64,000 nt of DNA, from positions 1 through 64,000 of IMG/VR virus record IMGVR_UViG_3300048908_000307; one strand, 5' to 3'. The position numbers and the translations under genes are program-made. This document shows, piece after piece, positions 32,701 to 40,603 of the stretch. Positions within the stretch are counted from its first letter, which is position 1, and the number at the start of each line of letters is the position of its first letter. A model generated the notes under the pieces. It did not search any database. It had not been told where the DNA came from and saw only the letters and a program-made list of their open reading frames with translations. This DNA comes from a virus.

Positions 32701-35479
32701 GCTGACTGATCGGCGGGAGCAGCGGCGTCAACGCCGTCAGCAGCTGCGGGAAAAGAGGCGCCATCGCACCCAGGAACTGGCCCACGAGCTGCACCGCCGG
32801 CAGCAGGGCCGTGATGACCGGGGTCAGCCCCTTCGCCAGGGCCGCGATGAACGGCACCAGGGAGTCGAGCAGGGTCTTGATGAACGGTGCGATGGCCTTG
32901 ATGACGGTGGCGATCAGGTTGCCGATGGGCTGCAGTAGCGGCATGACCGCCTGCACCAGGCCGACGAGGACGCTGCCGACGTCCTTCACGACGGGCAGCA
33001 GGGCGGTGATGATCGGCATCAGGGCTTTGCCGAGCGCGCCAGCCAGTTCTGCGAGGACCGGCCCGAACTTTTCGGCGAGGTCGGTCACCACGGGCGCCAG
33101 TGCAGCGAGCAGCGGAAGCGCTGCCTGGATGACCGCGCCGAGTGTTCCCGCGACCAGTTTGGCGATGGCGTTGATGGCCGTAAAGATCGAGGTCAGGGCC
33201 TTCTGCACTTCAGGCATTGCGGTGATCTTGCGGAGTTCCTTGAACACCGCGCCGATCCCGCCCAGCGCGTCACCGCCCGCAGCCCCGGCGGCTTTCATGA
33301 TGTTGCCGAGGGTCCCGAAAATGTCCCCGGCCAGGTGCCCGAACTGCTTGGCGATGTCGACGGCCTGGTCGATGATCTTTTCCAGGTGGCCGGACTTGAA
33401 CGCCTGAGTGAGCTGCTGGGAGAACCGGTCGAACACCCCTCCGGCCGCCGTCGTGATCCTCTTGAACGCCGGGGACGCGGCAATAGATACCTGCGCGAGG
33501 CCCTTGATGAACTGACCCGGGATCCGACTGAGGGGCTTCAGCCCGCCGTTCAGGCCGTCGAACATCCGCCGCAGCATGCCGGTCTTACCAAGCTCGGTGA
33601 CTGCGCTCGCGGCGTTCTTCGCCATACCGTTCAGAACCGTCGCCGTGCCCGTCAGCCCGGTCTTCAGGGACGGCAGGACGGCCGACGACATGGTCGTAAA
33701 CGTCTGCCCTAGGCCAGCGAACAATGCGTTCTGTACATCGAGCTTGAGGCCGCGCCAGGCCTCGCGCTGAGCGAGGACCGCGTTGACGAACGCCCGCGCA
33801 TTCGGGGCGAGCTTTGCCAGGGCGTTGCCGACCTTGTTCGTCGCCACGGCGCCGGCCGTCTGCGCTTCCGCCAGGGCGCGTGCCGCGTCTGCGGCGGCGG
33901 CCTGCGCGTCGGCGATCTGTCGGGCGCCGTCGACGGCAGCCTTCGCGGCAGCGGCGCGCGCATCGGACAGATCCCGCTGAGCCTTTGCGATCTTCTGGGC
34001 GCCGTCGACCTGCTGCCGTGCCGCCTCGATCTCGGCGTCTTTCAACGCCTGCGTCTTGTCCTTGACCGTCTGGTTGGCGTCGGCAATGTTCTGCTTGGCC
34101 TGGGTGACCTTGGCGCTGCCTTCGACACCGGCTTTGTTTGCGGCGTCGGCCTGGTCCTGCAACCGCTTCGTTTCGGTCTGCTGCTCGCTGAGGGCCTGGA
34201 GTGCCTGGTCGTAGGCGAGTTGGTCCTTGGCGAGCTGCTCGGCGGACACGTTCGCGCCTGCGGCCTTGTCGGCGGCGAGCCTCTTCTCGGCGTCCTGGAG
34301 GTTGAGGACGTCCTGCCGTTCGTTGAGGCGGGCGTCCTTCAGCCTGTTGTCGAGGTCCTCGAGTTCCATGGCCGCGTCTTTGCGGGCCTGGGTGAGGTCG
34401 AGCTGTGCCTGCCGGGATGCGCGCTGGGCGGTGGCGAGGTCCCGCTCCGCGTTGGCGACAGATTCGGCTGCCCGCCGGTTGGCGTCGGCGACGTCGGACA
34501 CCGTGTTCTTGAGGTTGAGCTGGGCGTCCTGGATCTGCCGGGCAGCCTGCACGCGGGCCGCGGCGGCGGCAACCTCTGCGTCCTTCACGCCCTGCTGGGC
34601 CTTGGCCAAGCTGCGCTGGGCGTTCTCGACCTGCCGGATCGACTTGCTGGCCGCGCCCGCACTGGATGTGGCCGGCGCGAAGGCCGCCTTGAAGGCATCG
34701 CCAATGCCGCTCGTGCCGATCTTGATTGCGGCGAAGGCCGCGCCGAGCGACAGCACGGCGGGGGCCGCGACAGCAGCAGCGGGCCCCATCTGGATGATGG
34801 CCTGCCCCAGCGAAGCCACGGTGGGCAGCGCGCCGACGGCGATGCTGGACAGGCTGGTCAGGCTGGAGACGAGCCCGCCAAGCCCTCCCCCGCCGCCCCC
34901 GAGGCTGGACAGGGCCGACCGGTCGACGTCGACGCGCACGTTGGCGTGGCGGTCGCGGGTCAGGGCGTCGAGGCGGGCGCGTGCGGCGGCGTCATTGAGG
35001 TTGACGCCAACGGTCATGTCCCGGCGGCGGGTGAGGTTGGCGAGGGAGTCGGCGGCGACGCGGGTGTCGACGTCGACACCGATACGGACCTGGCGCCGCT
35101 GGATCAGGTTGCGGATCTCCGCCGCGGCGACCCGGGTGTCCACGCTGGCCCGGATGTTGACGACGCGCTCGGCGGTGAGCCGGTCGAGCTGGGCTTGGAC
35201 ACGCCGGAGTGCCGTGTCGTTCATCTTCGGCGTGACGGTGACGTCAAGGTCTCGCAGGCGGAGGCGTGACAGTGCCGTCTCGTCGACCTTGATCCTCGCG
35301 GTGATGATGCGTTCGCGGGCGAGGCGGTCCAGTTTGGCGATGGCGGCCCGGTCATCCAGGTCGACGCCGACCTTGACCTTCTGGTCCTTGGACTTGAGGC
35401 GGGACATGGCGCGGTCGTAGGCGGACTCGTCGGCCGTAACCTCGACATAGCCCTCAGCGATCCTGAAGCTACCCGCCAC
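29759..35479 (-). CDS. Tape measure protein with NlpC/P60-like domain and intein
   Basis: The 1906-aa precursor is the tape measure protein. It has about six N-terminal repeats (residues about 30-200, V-x-V-D-x-D...L-x-x-L-x-R-x-R), coiled coil (about 270-560), hydrophobic LLP-type repeats (about 790-1000) and Trp-rich helices (about 1040-1150). A C-terminal NlpC/P60-like peptidase follows (LPYQWAGNGNPSWD | CSGLMSAI, later GVGHTAGTLGG). An intein at residues 1360-1721 splits the peptidase right before its Cys. After splicing the protein is 1544 aa. The GTG start has GGAGG 8 nt upstream. It sets tail length and may open the cell wall during entry. Confidence 0.92.
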   Translation of the reverse strand: MAGSFRIAEGYVEVTADESAYDRAMSRLKSKDQKVKVGVDLDDRAAIAKLDRLARERIITARIKVDETALSRLRLRDLDVTVTPKMNDTALRRVQAQLDRLTAERVVNIRASVDTRVAAAEIRNLIQRRQVRIGVDVDTRVAADSLANLTRRRDMTVGVNLNDAAARARLDALTRDRHANVRVDVDRSALSSLGGGGGGLGGLVSSLTSLSSIAVGALPTVASLGQAIIQMGPAAAVAAPAVLSLGAAFAAIKIGTSGIGDAFKAAFAPATSSAGAASKSIRQVENAQRSLAKAQQGVKDAEVAAAAARVQAARQIQDAQLNLKNTVSDVADANRRAAESVANAERDLATAQRASRQAQLDLTQARKDAAMELEDLDNRLKDARLNERQDVLNLQDAEKRLAADKAAGANVSAEQLAKDQLAYDQALQALSEQQTETKRLQDQADAANKAGVEGSAKVTQAKQNIADANQTVKDKTQALKDAEIEAARQQVDGAQKIAKAQRDLSDARAAAAKAAVDGARQIADAQAAAADAARALAEAQTAGAVATNKVGNALAKLAPNARAFVNAVLAQREAWRGLKLDVQNALFAGLGQTFTTMSSAVLPSLKTGLTGTATVLNGMAKNAASAVTELGKTGMLRRMFDGLNGGLKPLSRIPGQFIKGLAQVSIAASPAFKRITTAAGGVFDRFSQQLTQAFKSGHLEKIIDQAVDIAKQFGHLAGDIFGTLGNIMKAAGAAGGDALGGIGAVFKELRKITAMPEVQKALTSIFTAINAIAKLVAGTLGAVIQAALPLLAALAPVVTDLAEKFGPVLAELAGALGKALMPIITALLPVVKDVGSVLVGLVQAVMPLLQPIGNLIATVIKAIAPFIKTLLDSLVPFIAALAKGLTPVITALLPAVQLVGQFLGAMAPLFPQLLTALTPLLPPISQLIASLLQLAMQVITPLMPLITGLATLLATVLAGAVNLLVPAITTVIGWLTALADGVKKVVGWIVDAFQWLYDKLVGHSIIPDLVNAIISWFGSLWTGTKKIFTDLKNWVVTTWNTLWDKVRTKWDSFWTGLRTAISNAWTAVKNGVAGVKTAVTTTWNALWNGASDKISGIFSTIRTKIDTFKSAMKTAFSTLKDALGTIWDGVKSKIASPVRFVVNTVYNNGIRRMWNSIAGKISSKITLPSISLGFNKGGVVPGSGNRDTVPAMLTPGERILSNSQVAKLGGHRGIDALLGQDRPTKTGGNPTSQQERKMHQPAQGFAGGGIIGTVTDAIGGAISSAASWTKDLVLGGLKAAAQKALSALVRPLIGQIPNSGIGNLMRDLVNKGVDGMLGWFGNEDKKAVGGPAVQRAMSWVKTQDGLPYQWAGNGNPSWDCLTLSSMITTPQGHTELRDLHPGMEVMAYQDGKLVASKVLAKWNTGEQELFKVRTRNRSIRATAGHRVLVAAPVKRPMMDVDERVAGAEWGTEWKEVRDLTPTDYLVTYTGSPKEGGEEVPEDLAWLMGLWLADGSVNQNSGIRICVYDDLAEKAMAVLRKYSPNRRVTHHPRHGVMISDVQRVRWMIRNGFHGKSHERTIPPVVMEWSQGAQDAFLRGYADGDGSYKNGKNGATFETAELIEYKATSRELIEGVREMHLRRGDRVSVTNTRARTKDVYIGGKKIENARPIHSIEVAPGRGANQTTGAGHRPGLLRLMAQLRTESMSVQRVLSVEPDGMEETWDIEVQDSHSFVSDGLISHNCSGLMSAIESVIRGERPHRRWATGSFSGNTAPAGWVRNLNSPFMIGITNAGVGHTAGTLGGMNVESSGGAGVHMGKSARGYNDGLFTDRYGFAPAAKFDSGGLLQPGATMSVNATGRPERVLSADHTARLDALLASGGPGVGDVIVNMTVNSLTMPSPSERKQFATAMASDINEAIRKWNKERAR
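30317..31402 (-). mobile_element. Intein with LAGLIDADG-type endonuclease domain
   Basis: The 362-aa insertion has the intein hallmarks. It begins with Cys (CLTLSSMITTPQG) and has block B T-x-x-H (TAGHRVLV). Block F is TWDIEVQDSHSFVSDG, the end is LISHN, and Cys follows as +1 extein residue. Between the splicing blocks are two DOD-type motifs, LAWLMGLWLADGSV and FLRGYADGDGSY, with their acidic residues intact, so the homing endonuclease may be active. Joining the flanks restores SWD-CSG, the catalytic region of the host domain. Confidence 0.93.
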
Positions 35480-35834
35480 CTGCGCTTCCTCCGCTCACGA
35501 TCCCGGGGAACATGACCCGGAATGCCGTCAGCGAGACCTCACGGTTCTCGCCGCCGCCCTGCTGGGCGGGCTGGGTACTGCTAGTGCGGGTGGTTGTGCT
35601 GGTCGTTCGGTCTTGCTCCTCGCGTTCCGCTTCGACCCGGGCGGCAATCACGCCCTGATAGGCGTTCAGCCGGTGGGCGAGGGCGAAGTAGCGGGGCCCA
35701 TCAACCTCCTGCTCACGGAGGTCGATGCCGTAGATGGCGAGGAAGTCGGCGTCGATGTCTGCTTCGTGATCGAGGACCCAGACGATCTGTTCCAGCCGTT
35801 CGGCGAGACCAGATGTCCACGTCAGTCGGCTTTT
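35469..35834 (-). CDS. Tail assembly chaperone gpT extension (-1 frameshift)
   Basis: This 121-codon open frame has no proper start of its own upstream. It lies exactly in the -1 frame of the gpG-like gene and continues from the slippery site to a stop that overlaps the tape measure start. Read from the shift it gives (KSR)LTWTSGLAERLEQIVWVLD...IYGIDL, the helical pattern expected for the T domain. A fusion of about 251 aa is predicted. Confidence 0.82.
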   Translation of the reverse strand, partial: KSRLTWTSGLAERLEQIVWVLDHEADIDADFLAIYGIDLREQEVDGPRYFALAHRLNAYQGVIAARVEAEREEQDRTTSTTTRTSSTQPAQQGGGENREVSLTAFRVMFPGIVSGGSAGGG

Positions 35835-36223
35835 CCCCCCTTGACCTCGGCCTTACCGAAGGCGATCTTCTGCGCCATGTCGAGGATCTTCTGCATCTTC
35901 TTGTCGTCCAGCGTCGGGCACTGCTCCAGCGCCAAGTACGGCTCTGGGCCGAGAAGCCGCTCCAGCAGGCGGACAGCGGCGGCTTCCTCGCCGTACTCGC
36001 GGCCGATCCTCACAAACTCCAGGGAGATGCCCTGCGGTACGACCTTGGGGATCGTGTAGACCTGCCCGTCGATTGAGAACAGACCAACACGCTCTTCGTC
36101 GAGGACTTCACTGGACAGTTCAACGAGCTCGAACTCCTCGTCCACGACTGGTGCAGGCTTGGCCGCGACCCTCTTGCGGGCCGCGGCTCCCTGGCGGGTT
36201 CGGTTAGGGGTGGTGGGTGCCAT
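35822..36223 (-). CDS. Tail assembly chaperone gpG
   Basis: The 133-aa product has a basic, disordered start and a compact helical domain (IDGQVYTIPKVVPQGISLEFVRIGREYGEEAAAVRLLERLLG), as in actinophage G-type tail chaperones. It lies between tail tube and tape measure genes. The chaperones coat the tape measure and recruit tube subunits. Its 3' end carries the frameshift signal, so it is made as short and extended forms. Confidence 0.85.
   Translation of the reverse strand: MAPTTPNRTRQGAAARKRVAAKPAPVVDEEFELVELSSEVLDEERVGLFSIDGQVYTIPKVVPQGISLEFVRIGREYGEEAAAVRLLERLLGPEPYLALEQCPTLDDKKMQKILDMAQKIAFGKAEVKGGKAD
35834..35840 (-). promoter_or_regulatory. GGGGGGA slippery heptamer
   Basis: In the gpG frame the message reads AAG GGG GGA AAA, giving G_GGG_GGA, a known -1 slippery heptamer, four codons before the stop. 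Shifting back one base enters the long open gpT frame. Confidence 0.85.
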
Positions 36224-36258
36224 GGGTGGTGCTCCTCGATCGTGCAGGCGGGTTGGGG

Positions 36259-36822
36259 CTAGCTGGTCTGATCGACCACGTGGATCGGGCTGATCGACGC
36301 GGACACGTAGTGGCCGCTGAACTTCACGGCGTACATGGTCTTCTTCTCCTTGGTGTAGTCCAGGTCGATGGCGTCCGTGGACAGGGCCTTGCGGACGATG
36401 ACGCGCCGGTTGAAGGTGCCGCCCGGCGCCCAGCCGTCGAACAGGAGCGCCTTGTAGGTCGGCTGGGTGGCCGAGCTCGCGAAGCTGGGCTCGAACGAGG
36501 CGTAGCCCGCAGCCGAGGCGCTGGTGCCGCCGTTGAGGGCCAGCGATAGGTTCGCGAGGGTCGGCTCGGCCATCGACGTCTCGACGGTGAAGTCCCGCTT
36601 CGTCAGGCGGCTGCCGACGCGGTCGACGATCTGGTCGACGTCGAGCTCGGTGTACGACTGGGCGATGGTCAACTTGACGCCGCCGTCAGTGCCGCCGACA
36701 TCCGTCCACGACGAGGCGGGCGGCGTGGTGTTGACGGCAGCGTCGGCCGGTTCGGTCGCGCCGAAGGCTCCGCTGTACAGGGTCGCGGGGCCCTGAACAA
36801 GATTGGTCGCAGTCACCGACAT
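36259..36822 (-). CDS. Major tail tube protein
   Basis: The 187-aa protein (MSVTATNLVQGPATLYSGAFGA...) is beta-rich with the TYKALLFDGWAPGG.FNRRVIVRKA pattern of tail tube subunits. It lies directly before the tail chaperones, the canonical position. It polymerises into the tail tube around the tape measure. Confidence 0.85.
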   Translation of the reverse strand: MSVTATNLVQGPATLYSGAFGATEPADAAVNTTPPASSWTDVGGTDGGVKLTIAQSYTELDVDQIVDRVGSRLTKRDFTVETSMAEPTLANLSLALNGGTSASAAGYASFEPSFASSATQPTYKALLFDGWAPGGTFNRRVIVRKALSTDAIDLDYTKEKKTMYAVKFSGHYVSASISPIHVVDQTS

Positions 36823-36825
36823 GGG

Positions 36826-36999
36826 TCAGCTCTCCTTGGTGGTGGCCGCCGGGGTGGCGGACTTCTTCGGCGCCGGCGCGGGCGCGGCCGGTTCGTTGTC
36901 CTCGACGAGGAGCCCGTCGCGCTGGAGGTCGAGGTACTCGGCTTCGCCGACCTCGATAACCTGGTCGGGCCGCATGGTGGTGCGAATCTTGTGGGTCAC
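36826..36999 (-). CDS. Small tail-region protein, 57 aa
   Basis: It starts at a GTG overlapping the previous stop (GTGA) and reads MTHKIRTTMRPDQVIEVGEAEYLDLQRDGLL, then a Pro/Ala-rich tail. Short proteins with this opening occur in actinophage connector regions. The role is unknown. Confidence 0.6.
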   Translation of the reverse strand: MTHKIRTTMRPDQVIEVGEAEYLDLQRDGLLVEDNEPAAPAPAPKKSATPAATTKES

Positions 37000-37220
37000 C
37001 GGAACTGCTCCTTGGTCAATGGCCACGTCACGGAGGCGAAGTTGGGGTGGTAGCGGATCTCGATGGTCTGCTCGGGCGGGATGTCGCGGGGGCAGTCGAT
37101 GACGCGGACGTCTCCGGTGAACAGGAACTCCATCTCCGCGGCGTTGTCGTGTACGAGGACGCGTCCGTTCCAGGTGAGGAGGTCCCGGCTGAGGGCGCCT
37201 TGGAGGGCGTAGCGGCTCAT
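36996..37220 (-). CDS. Small connector/tail protein, 74 aa
   Basis: The product (MSRYALQGALSRDLLTWNGRVLVHDN...) is beta-rich with IDCPRDIPPEQTIEIRYHP. ATGA and GTGA overlaps couple it to both neighbours between the tail terminator-like and tail tube genes. Confidence 0.6.
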   Translation of the reverse strand: MSRYALQGALSRDLLTWNGRVLVHDNAAEMEFLFTGDVRVIDCPRDIPPEQTIEIRYHPNFASVTWPLTKEQFR

Positions 37221-37666
37221 GACGGCACCTCCACCCAGGCGATGGCCAGGCCGGGAATGCTGTACCGGGCATACGAGGACGGGTCGTCGGGGATGCGGCG
37301 TGGCTCGCCCGTCGTGTACGCGGACTTGACCTGTGCGGCCGGATATCCGGCGGGCAGGGTGACGGTCTGCGGAATGCCGGGGTGGTCGTAGCAGGCGGCC
37401 TGGATCGCCTCGGCCAGCGCGGCGGCAATGCTCCACGGGGGCTTCTGCGAGCTCCCGCTGTTGGCCCAGCAGTCCACGCCGATGACCGGCTCCCGCAACG
37501 GCACGTACAGATTGGGGCTGCCGCCGGCGACTACGAGCGTGCAGAACCCGGACGCCGCCCAGCTGCTGTTGTCCTTCGGCAGGGTGGTGGCGACGCGGTC
37601 GCCGACAACCGTCTTCAGCCAGGCTTCAGCCACGAGTTCGGGGGTGGCGCGCAGCAGGAGGCTCAT
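37217..37666 (-). CDS. Tail terminator-like protein
   Basis: The 149-aa product starts MSLLLRATPELVAEAWLKTVVG and contains beta segments with YVPLREPVIGVDCWA, resembling tail completion/terminator proteins in size and order (after the gp10-like gene, before the tube). It would cap the tail at the head side. Confidence 0.65.
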   Translation of the reverse strand: MSLLLRATPELVAEAWLKTVVGDRVATTLPKDNSSWAASGFCTLVVAGGSPNLYVPLREPVIGVDCWANSGSSQKPPWSIAAALAEAIQAACYDHPGIPQTVTLPAGYPAAQVKSAYTTGEPRRIPDDPSSYARYSIPGLAIAWVEVPS

Positions 37667-38034
37667 GCCGTCCTCCGCTGGAACAGTGCCGGACGGAGGT
37701 ATGGAAATGGCGGGGTGCCAGGGTGGTTGACCTTGGCGACGGGGTGGTCGGCGCCGGGCCAGTACAACGCCTTCTTGTTGGTCGGCCTGATGACGTGGGC
37801 GCTGGTGCCCATCTCCACGTCCGTGGCGTAGTTGCAGTCCAGGGAGCCGACTCGGAGCACTTTGTCGTGGACCTCGGCCCGCAGCGAGTCGCGAAGGCGG
37901 CCGGTGCGCTTGTGCACGAGGTACTGGGCGTCGCCGAGGATGGCGCGGCCAATGGTCTCGCCGAGCCACCGGTTGATGGCGGCGTCGACGTGCGTGCGTG
38001 CGGACGGGTCGATCCGCATGCTGGATCGTGCCAT
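37663..38034 (-). CDS. HK97 gp10-like tail completion protein
   Basis: The 123-aa protein has the features of gp10-like neck/tail proteins: a helical N-terminal part (HVDAAINRWLGETIGRAILGDAQ), KRTGRLRDSL, then VEMGTSAHVIRPTNKKALYWPG. ATGA couples it to the next gene. Confidence 0.78.
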   Translation of the reverse strand: MARSSMRIDPSARTHVDAAINRWLGETIGRAILGDAQYLVHKRTGRLRDSLRAEVHDKVLRVGSLDCNYATDVEMGTSAHVIRPTNKKALYWPGADHPVAKVNHPGTPPFPYLRPALFQRRTA

Positions 38035-38108
38035 GGCCGCCCTCCTCTCCGGTGGGTGGTCGTCGTACCGGCCCGCCCGGTCTCCCCGGGCATTGCGGGC
38101 CTGTGCTG

Positions 38109-38438
38109 TTAGGTGGTGCGCCGCAGGTCGAGCCGCAGATCGGCGGCCACGGCTGCGGAGTTCATGGAGGACACGGCTTCGACGATGTAGATCGCGCTGG
38201 TGCGTTCGTCGCGGATGCGGTCCTGGTCGGTGACGTCGGTGCCTGCGGTGACGCGGCCGACGGCGTAGCGGACGATCCTGGGGGTGGGGTCGTCGCGGGT
38301 GGTGACGCGGCGGTTCTGCTCGACGAGGGAGGCGGGGATGCCGGTGTGGACGGGGGTGTCGGTGTCGACCTCGTCGCCCCACGCGTTCGTGGCTGTGCCA
38401 CGGAGCACGGCGATGGTGGTGGTGGCGGTGGCGATCAT
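38109..38438 (-). CDS. Head closure / stopper-like protein
   Basis: The 109-aa product (MIATATTTIAVLRGTATNAWGDEVDTDTP...) is a small beta-rich protein with YIVEAVSSM near the end. Size and position between adaptor and gp10-like genes fit a head-closure protein. ATGA overlaps the adaptor gene. Confidence 0.65.
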   Translation of the reverse strand: MIATATTTIAVLRGTATNAWGDEVDTDTPVHTGIPASLVEQNRRVTTRDDPTPRIVRYAVGRVTAGTDVTDQDRIRDERTSAIYIVEAVSSMNSAAVAADLRLDLRRTT

Positions 38439-38887
38439 GCGGGGCCACTCCCCTGCCAGCGCGGGTCGTTGTCGTCCATGACCGCGCTGATGATGTTCAT
38501 GCGGCGGGGCGGGAACGCAGAACCGTAGGCGGGCCGGACACGCAGCGGGCGGATACGCCGCCACGACACCCGGTCGATGCAGCGCTTCGCCAGCGGGGCG
38601 AGAACCCCGGCGTTGGCGTGCGCCCACGTCGCCGACACCTGGTCCTGGCTGACGTTGGTGGTGTCCATATTGGTCGCCCAGTCCGGATGCTGGGTGATCC
38701 ACGCAGCCTGGTAGGCGACCGCCATCTTCAGCAGCCGCAGGTTCTTCTGCGAGATCAGCCCCACAGTGGAGGCGACCTCGGTCGTGTCGACGAACAGCTC
38801 GACGACGGCCTGCGCCTGGTCGACCTGCGCGTCAGTCACCGTGATGCCCGTGAGGGTGGCGACGTCGCTGCTGGTAGCCCACGTCAC
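38435..38887 (-). CDS. Head-tail adaptor protein
   Basis: The 150-aa helical protein (MTWATSSDVATLTGITVTDAQVDQAQAVVELFVDTT) fits the gp6/gp15-like adaptor family in the helix pattern and in the order after the capsid gene. It starts with GTG overlapping the previous stop. Confidence 0.72.
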   Translation of the reverse strand: MTWATSSDVATLTGITVTDAQVDQAQAVVELFVDTTEVASTVGLISQKNLRLLKMAVAYQAAWITQHPDWATNMDTTNVSQDQVSATWAHANAGVLAPLAKRCIDRVSWRRIRPLRVRPAYGSAFPPRRMNIISAVMDDNDPRWQGSGPA

Positions 38888-39324
38888 GTCGGGTCACCGC
38901 CTCCGGTGGCAACCTCGTACAGTTCGCGGCCGTCGACGGTTCCGGTGCGGTAGGCGTCGCCGCGCGGCACGAGCCCGGCTTCGACGGCGGCCTGGAGGGT
39001 GGCCTGCCGGTAGGCGAGGTGCGATTCCTCATCGGGCCCGCCGGCTTCGGCCTCGAAGTCGAGGCGAAACACGCCTGGCGGAACCGGCGCGGCAGGCGGG
39101 GCGCTTGCGGGCTGGACGGGCTCGGGGTCTGCGGTCTCGTCCGCGGCGTCCGTCGAGTCGGCGGGGGGTGCGTCGTCGGCGAAGTCGTCGTCTGCGGACA
39201 CAGTCTCGCCGGCGTCCGCGTCGGTGAGGCGCTGTACGAGCTCGGCCTTGACGCGGCCGGAGGGCAGGCTTCGGCGACGGCACTCCTCTTGGAGTTCCCT
39301 CGTCGACATCTGCTCGTAGTCCAC
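38884..39324 (-). CDS. SAP-domain head-region protein
   Basis: The 146-aa product begins with a SAP/LEM-like motif (MSTRELQEECRRRSLPSGRVKAELVQRL), a fold that usually binds DNA. An acidic Pro-rich linker and a compact C-terminal part (PPGVFRLDFEA... HLAYRQATLQAAVEAGLV) follow. Similar proteins lie after the capsid gene in many actinophages; they may bind packaged DNA or assist head completion. The start is a GTG preceded by GAGGG. Confidence 0.7.
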   Translation of the reverse strand: MDYEQMSTRELQEECRRRSLPSGRVKAELVQRLTDADAGETVSADDDFADDAPPADSTDAADETADPEPVQPASAPPAAPVPPGVFRLDFEAEAGGPDEESHLAYRQATLQAAVEAGLVPRGDAYRTGTVDGRELYEVATGGGDPT

Positions 39325-39357
39325 AACGCCCTCATTTCGTGGTTCGGGTTCACCGGT

Positions 39358-39391
39358 GCCGCCGGGGTGGCACCCACCAGTCCCCGGCGGC
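39358..39391 (-). terminator. Hairpin after the capsid gene
   Basis: GCCGCCGGGG and CCCCGGCGGC form a perfect 10-bp stem just beyond the capsid gene stop. A partial terminator here would raise capsid mRNA relative to downstream genes. Confidence 0.6.
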
Positions 39392-39405
39392 GGTCCGTGG
39401 GCCGG

Positions 39406-40467
39406 TCAGATCCGCTCGAGAATGGCCAGCGCCTTCTCGTGGCCGACGCCGAATCCGCGGCGCACGCGGAACTTGACCGCGGTGTCGTCGGTGGAGTCCT
39501 GCGCGCGGGCCTGGTCGACGAGGCTCTCGGGGTTGGATCGGTCGCCGCGCTTGAGGAACTGCCGGTTGCCGAAGATCAGCAGGTCGTTGCCGGTGGGGGC
39601 GCCGGTCATGGTCGCGGCGACCTTGAGGCCACGGCTCCAGGTGACGGGCACGTTGAACAGGGTGTCCGGGGTTCCGGCGGTGCCCTGGATGAAGATGGGG
39701 CGGCCCTGGGCGTCGGTGGCGAGGCGGAGGGCATCGCGCCAGCCGGGGGCAGCGATGACGATGGAGTCCGCGAGGCTCCAGTACTTGCTGGTTTCGACCT
39801 TCTTCAGGGTGCCGGACAGCTTCTCGTACAGCGACGTGCCGTCAGGGGTCGTCTTGATGGCGGTGTTGGTGTTCACCCAGGACGCGTAGTTGTCGTCGGC
39901 GTTGTAGCCGGTTGCCGCGTTGGTGGTGCGCAGCGCCTTGTAAACGCTGGTGAAGGGGACCGTGGTGCCGTTCTCGGCGCCGGACACGGCGAGGCAGGCG
40001 TTGTCGAACGAGTCCGCGTAGGAGACGGCCCAGTCCATGCCCTTGGTCTTGATCGTGTCGATGATGCTGTCGGCGTCGGCGAGGTCGTCCTCGTCCACCA
40101 CGAACTGCGCGAGGAACCTGCGCGCGGTGAGCGTGATGTAGTCGTTCGTCGACGCGTCCGGGGTGTACGTGGTGCCCGCGCTGACGGTGAGACCGCCACT
40201 GCGGAGGACGCGCTTCGTGGCGGTGCGCATCGGGTGGGGGCGTCCGTGCCGCTCGACCGCCGAGTCCATGAGGACGCGGGTGATGACGTCGGAGTCCCAC
40301 TCGATGGGGATCCACGAGTCGATGATGTCGGTGCTCGCAGCGCCGGCGATCTGGTAGACGGGGTACAGCTTTCCGGGCTGCTCGCCGCTGCCGAGGCGGG
40401 CCTTGCGGAAGCCGATGATGGAGCCGGGCTCGGGGATGGACGTGATGGGCACGCGCGTCGGGCGCAT
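39406..40467 (-). CDS. Major capsid protein (HK97 fold)
   Basis: The 353-aa protein has the pattern of actinophage HK97-fold capsid proteins: an extended N-arm, a helix-rich domain (ARRFLAQFVVDEDDLADADSIIDTIKTKG), and a domain with ADSIVIAAPGWRDALRLATDAQGRPIF and the LLIFGNRQFLKRGDRSNPESLVDQARAQD segment. The ATG at 40467 was chosen because TGAGG lies 6 nt before it; a longer reading starts in non-coding sequence. There is no separate protease. Confidence 0.9.
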   Translation of the reverse strand: MRPTRVPITSIPEPGSIIGFRKARLGSGEQPGKLYPVYQIAGAASTDIIDSWIPIEWDSDVITRVLMDSAVERHGRPHPMRTATKRVLRSGGLTVSAGTTYTPDASTNDYITLTARRFLAQFVVDEDDLADADSIIDTIKTKGMDWAVSYADSFDNACLAVSGAENGTTVPFTSVYKALRTTNAATGYNADDNYASWVNTNTAIKTTPDGTSLYEKLSGTLKKVETSKYWSLADSIVIAAPGWRDALRLATDAQGRPIFIQGTAGTPDTLFNVPVTWSRGLKVAATMTGAPTGNDLLIFGNRQFLKRGDRSNPESLVDQARAQDSTDDTAVKFRVRRGFGVGHEKALAILERI

Positions 40468-40603
40468 AGCAACCTCAGGAAGGGCAAGGGGGCTCACGGC
40501 CCGCACGGTTGGGTGGGTGCCCTACCTGGGCGGACCTGTGAGCGTCCCGCTCGTCCCTGCTACGGGCCCCGGAGGGTCCGGTGGTGCGTGTGCCCTGCCT
40601 GGG

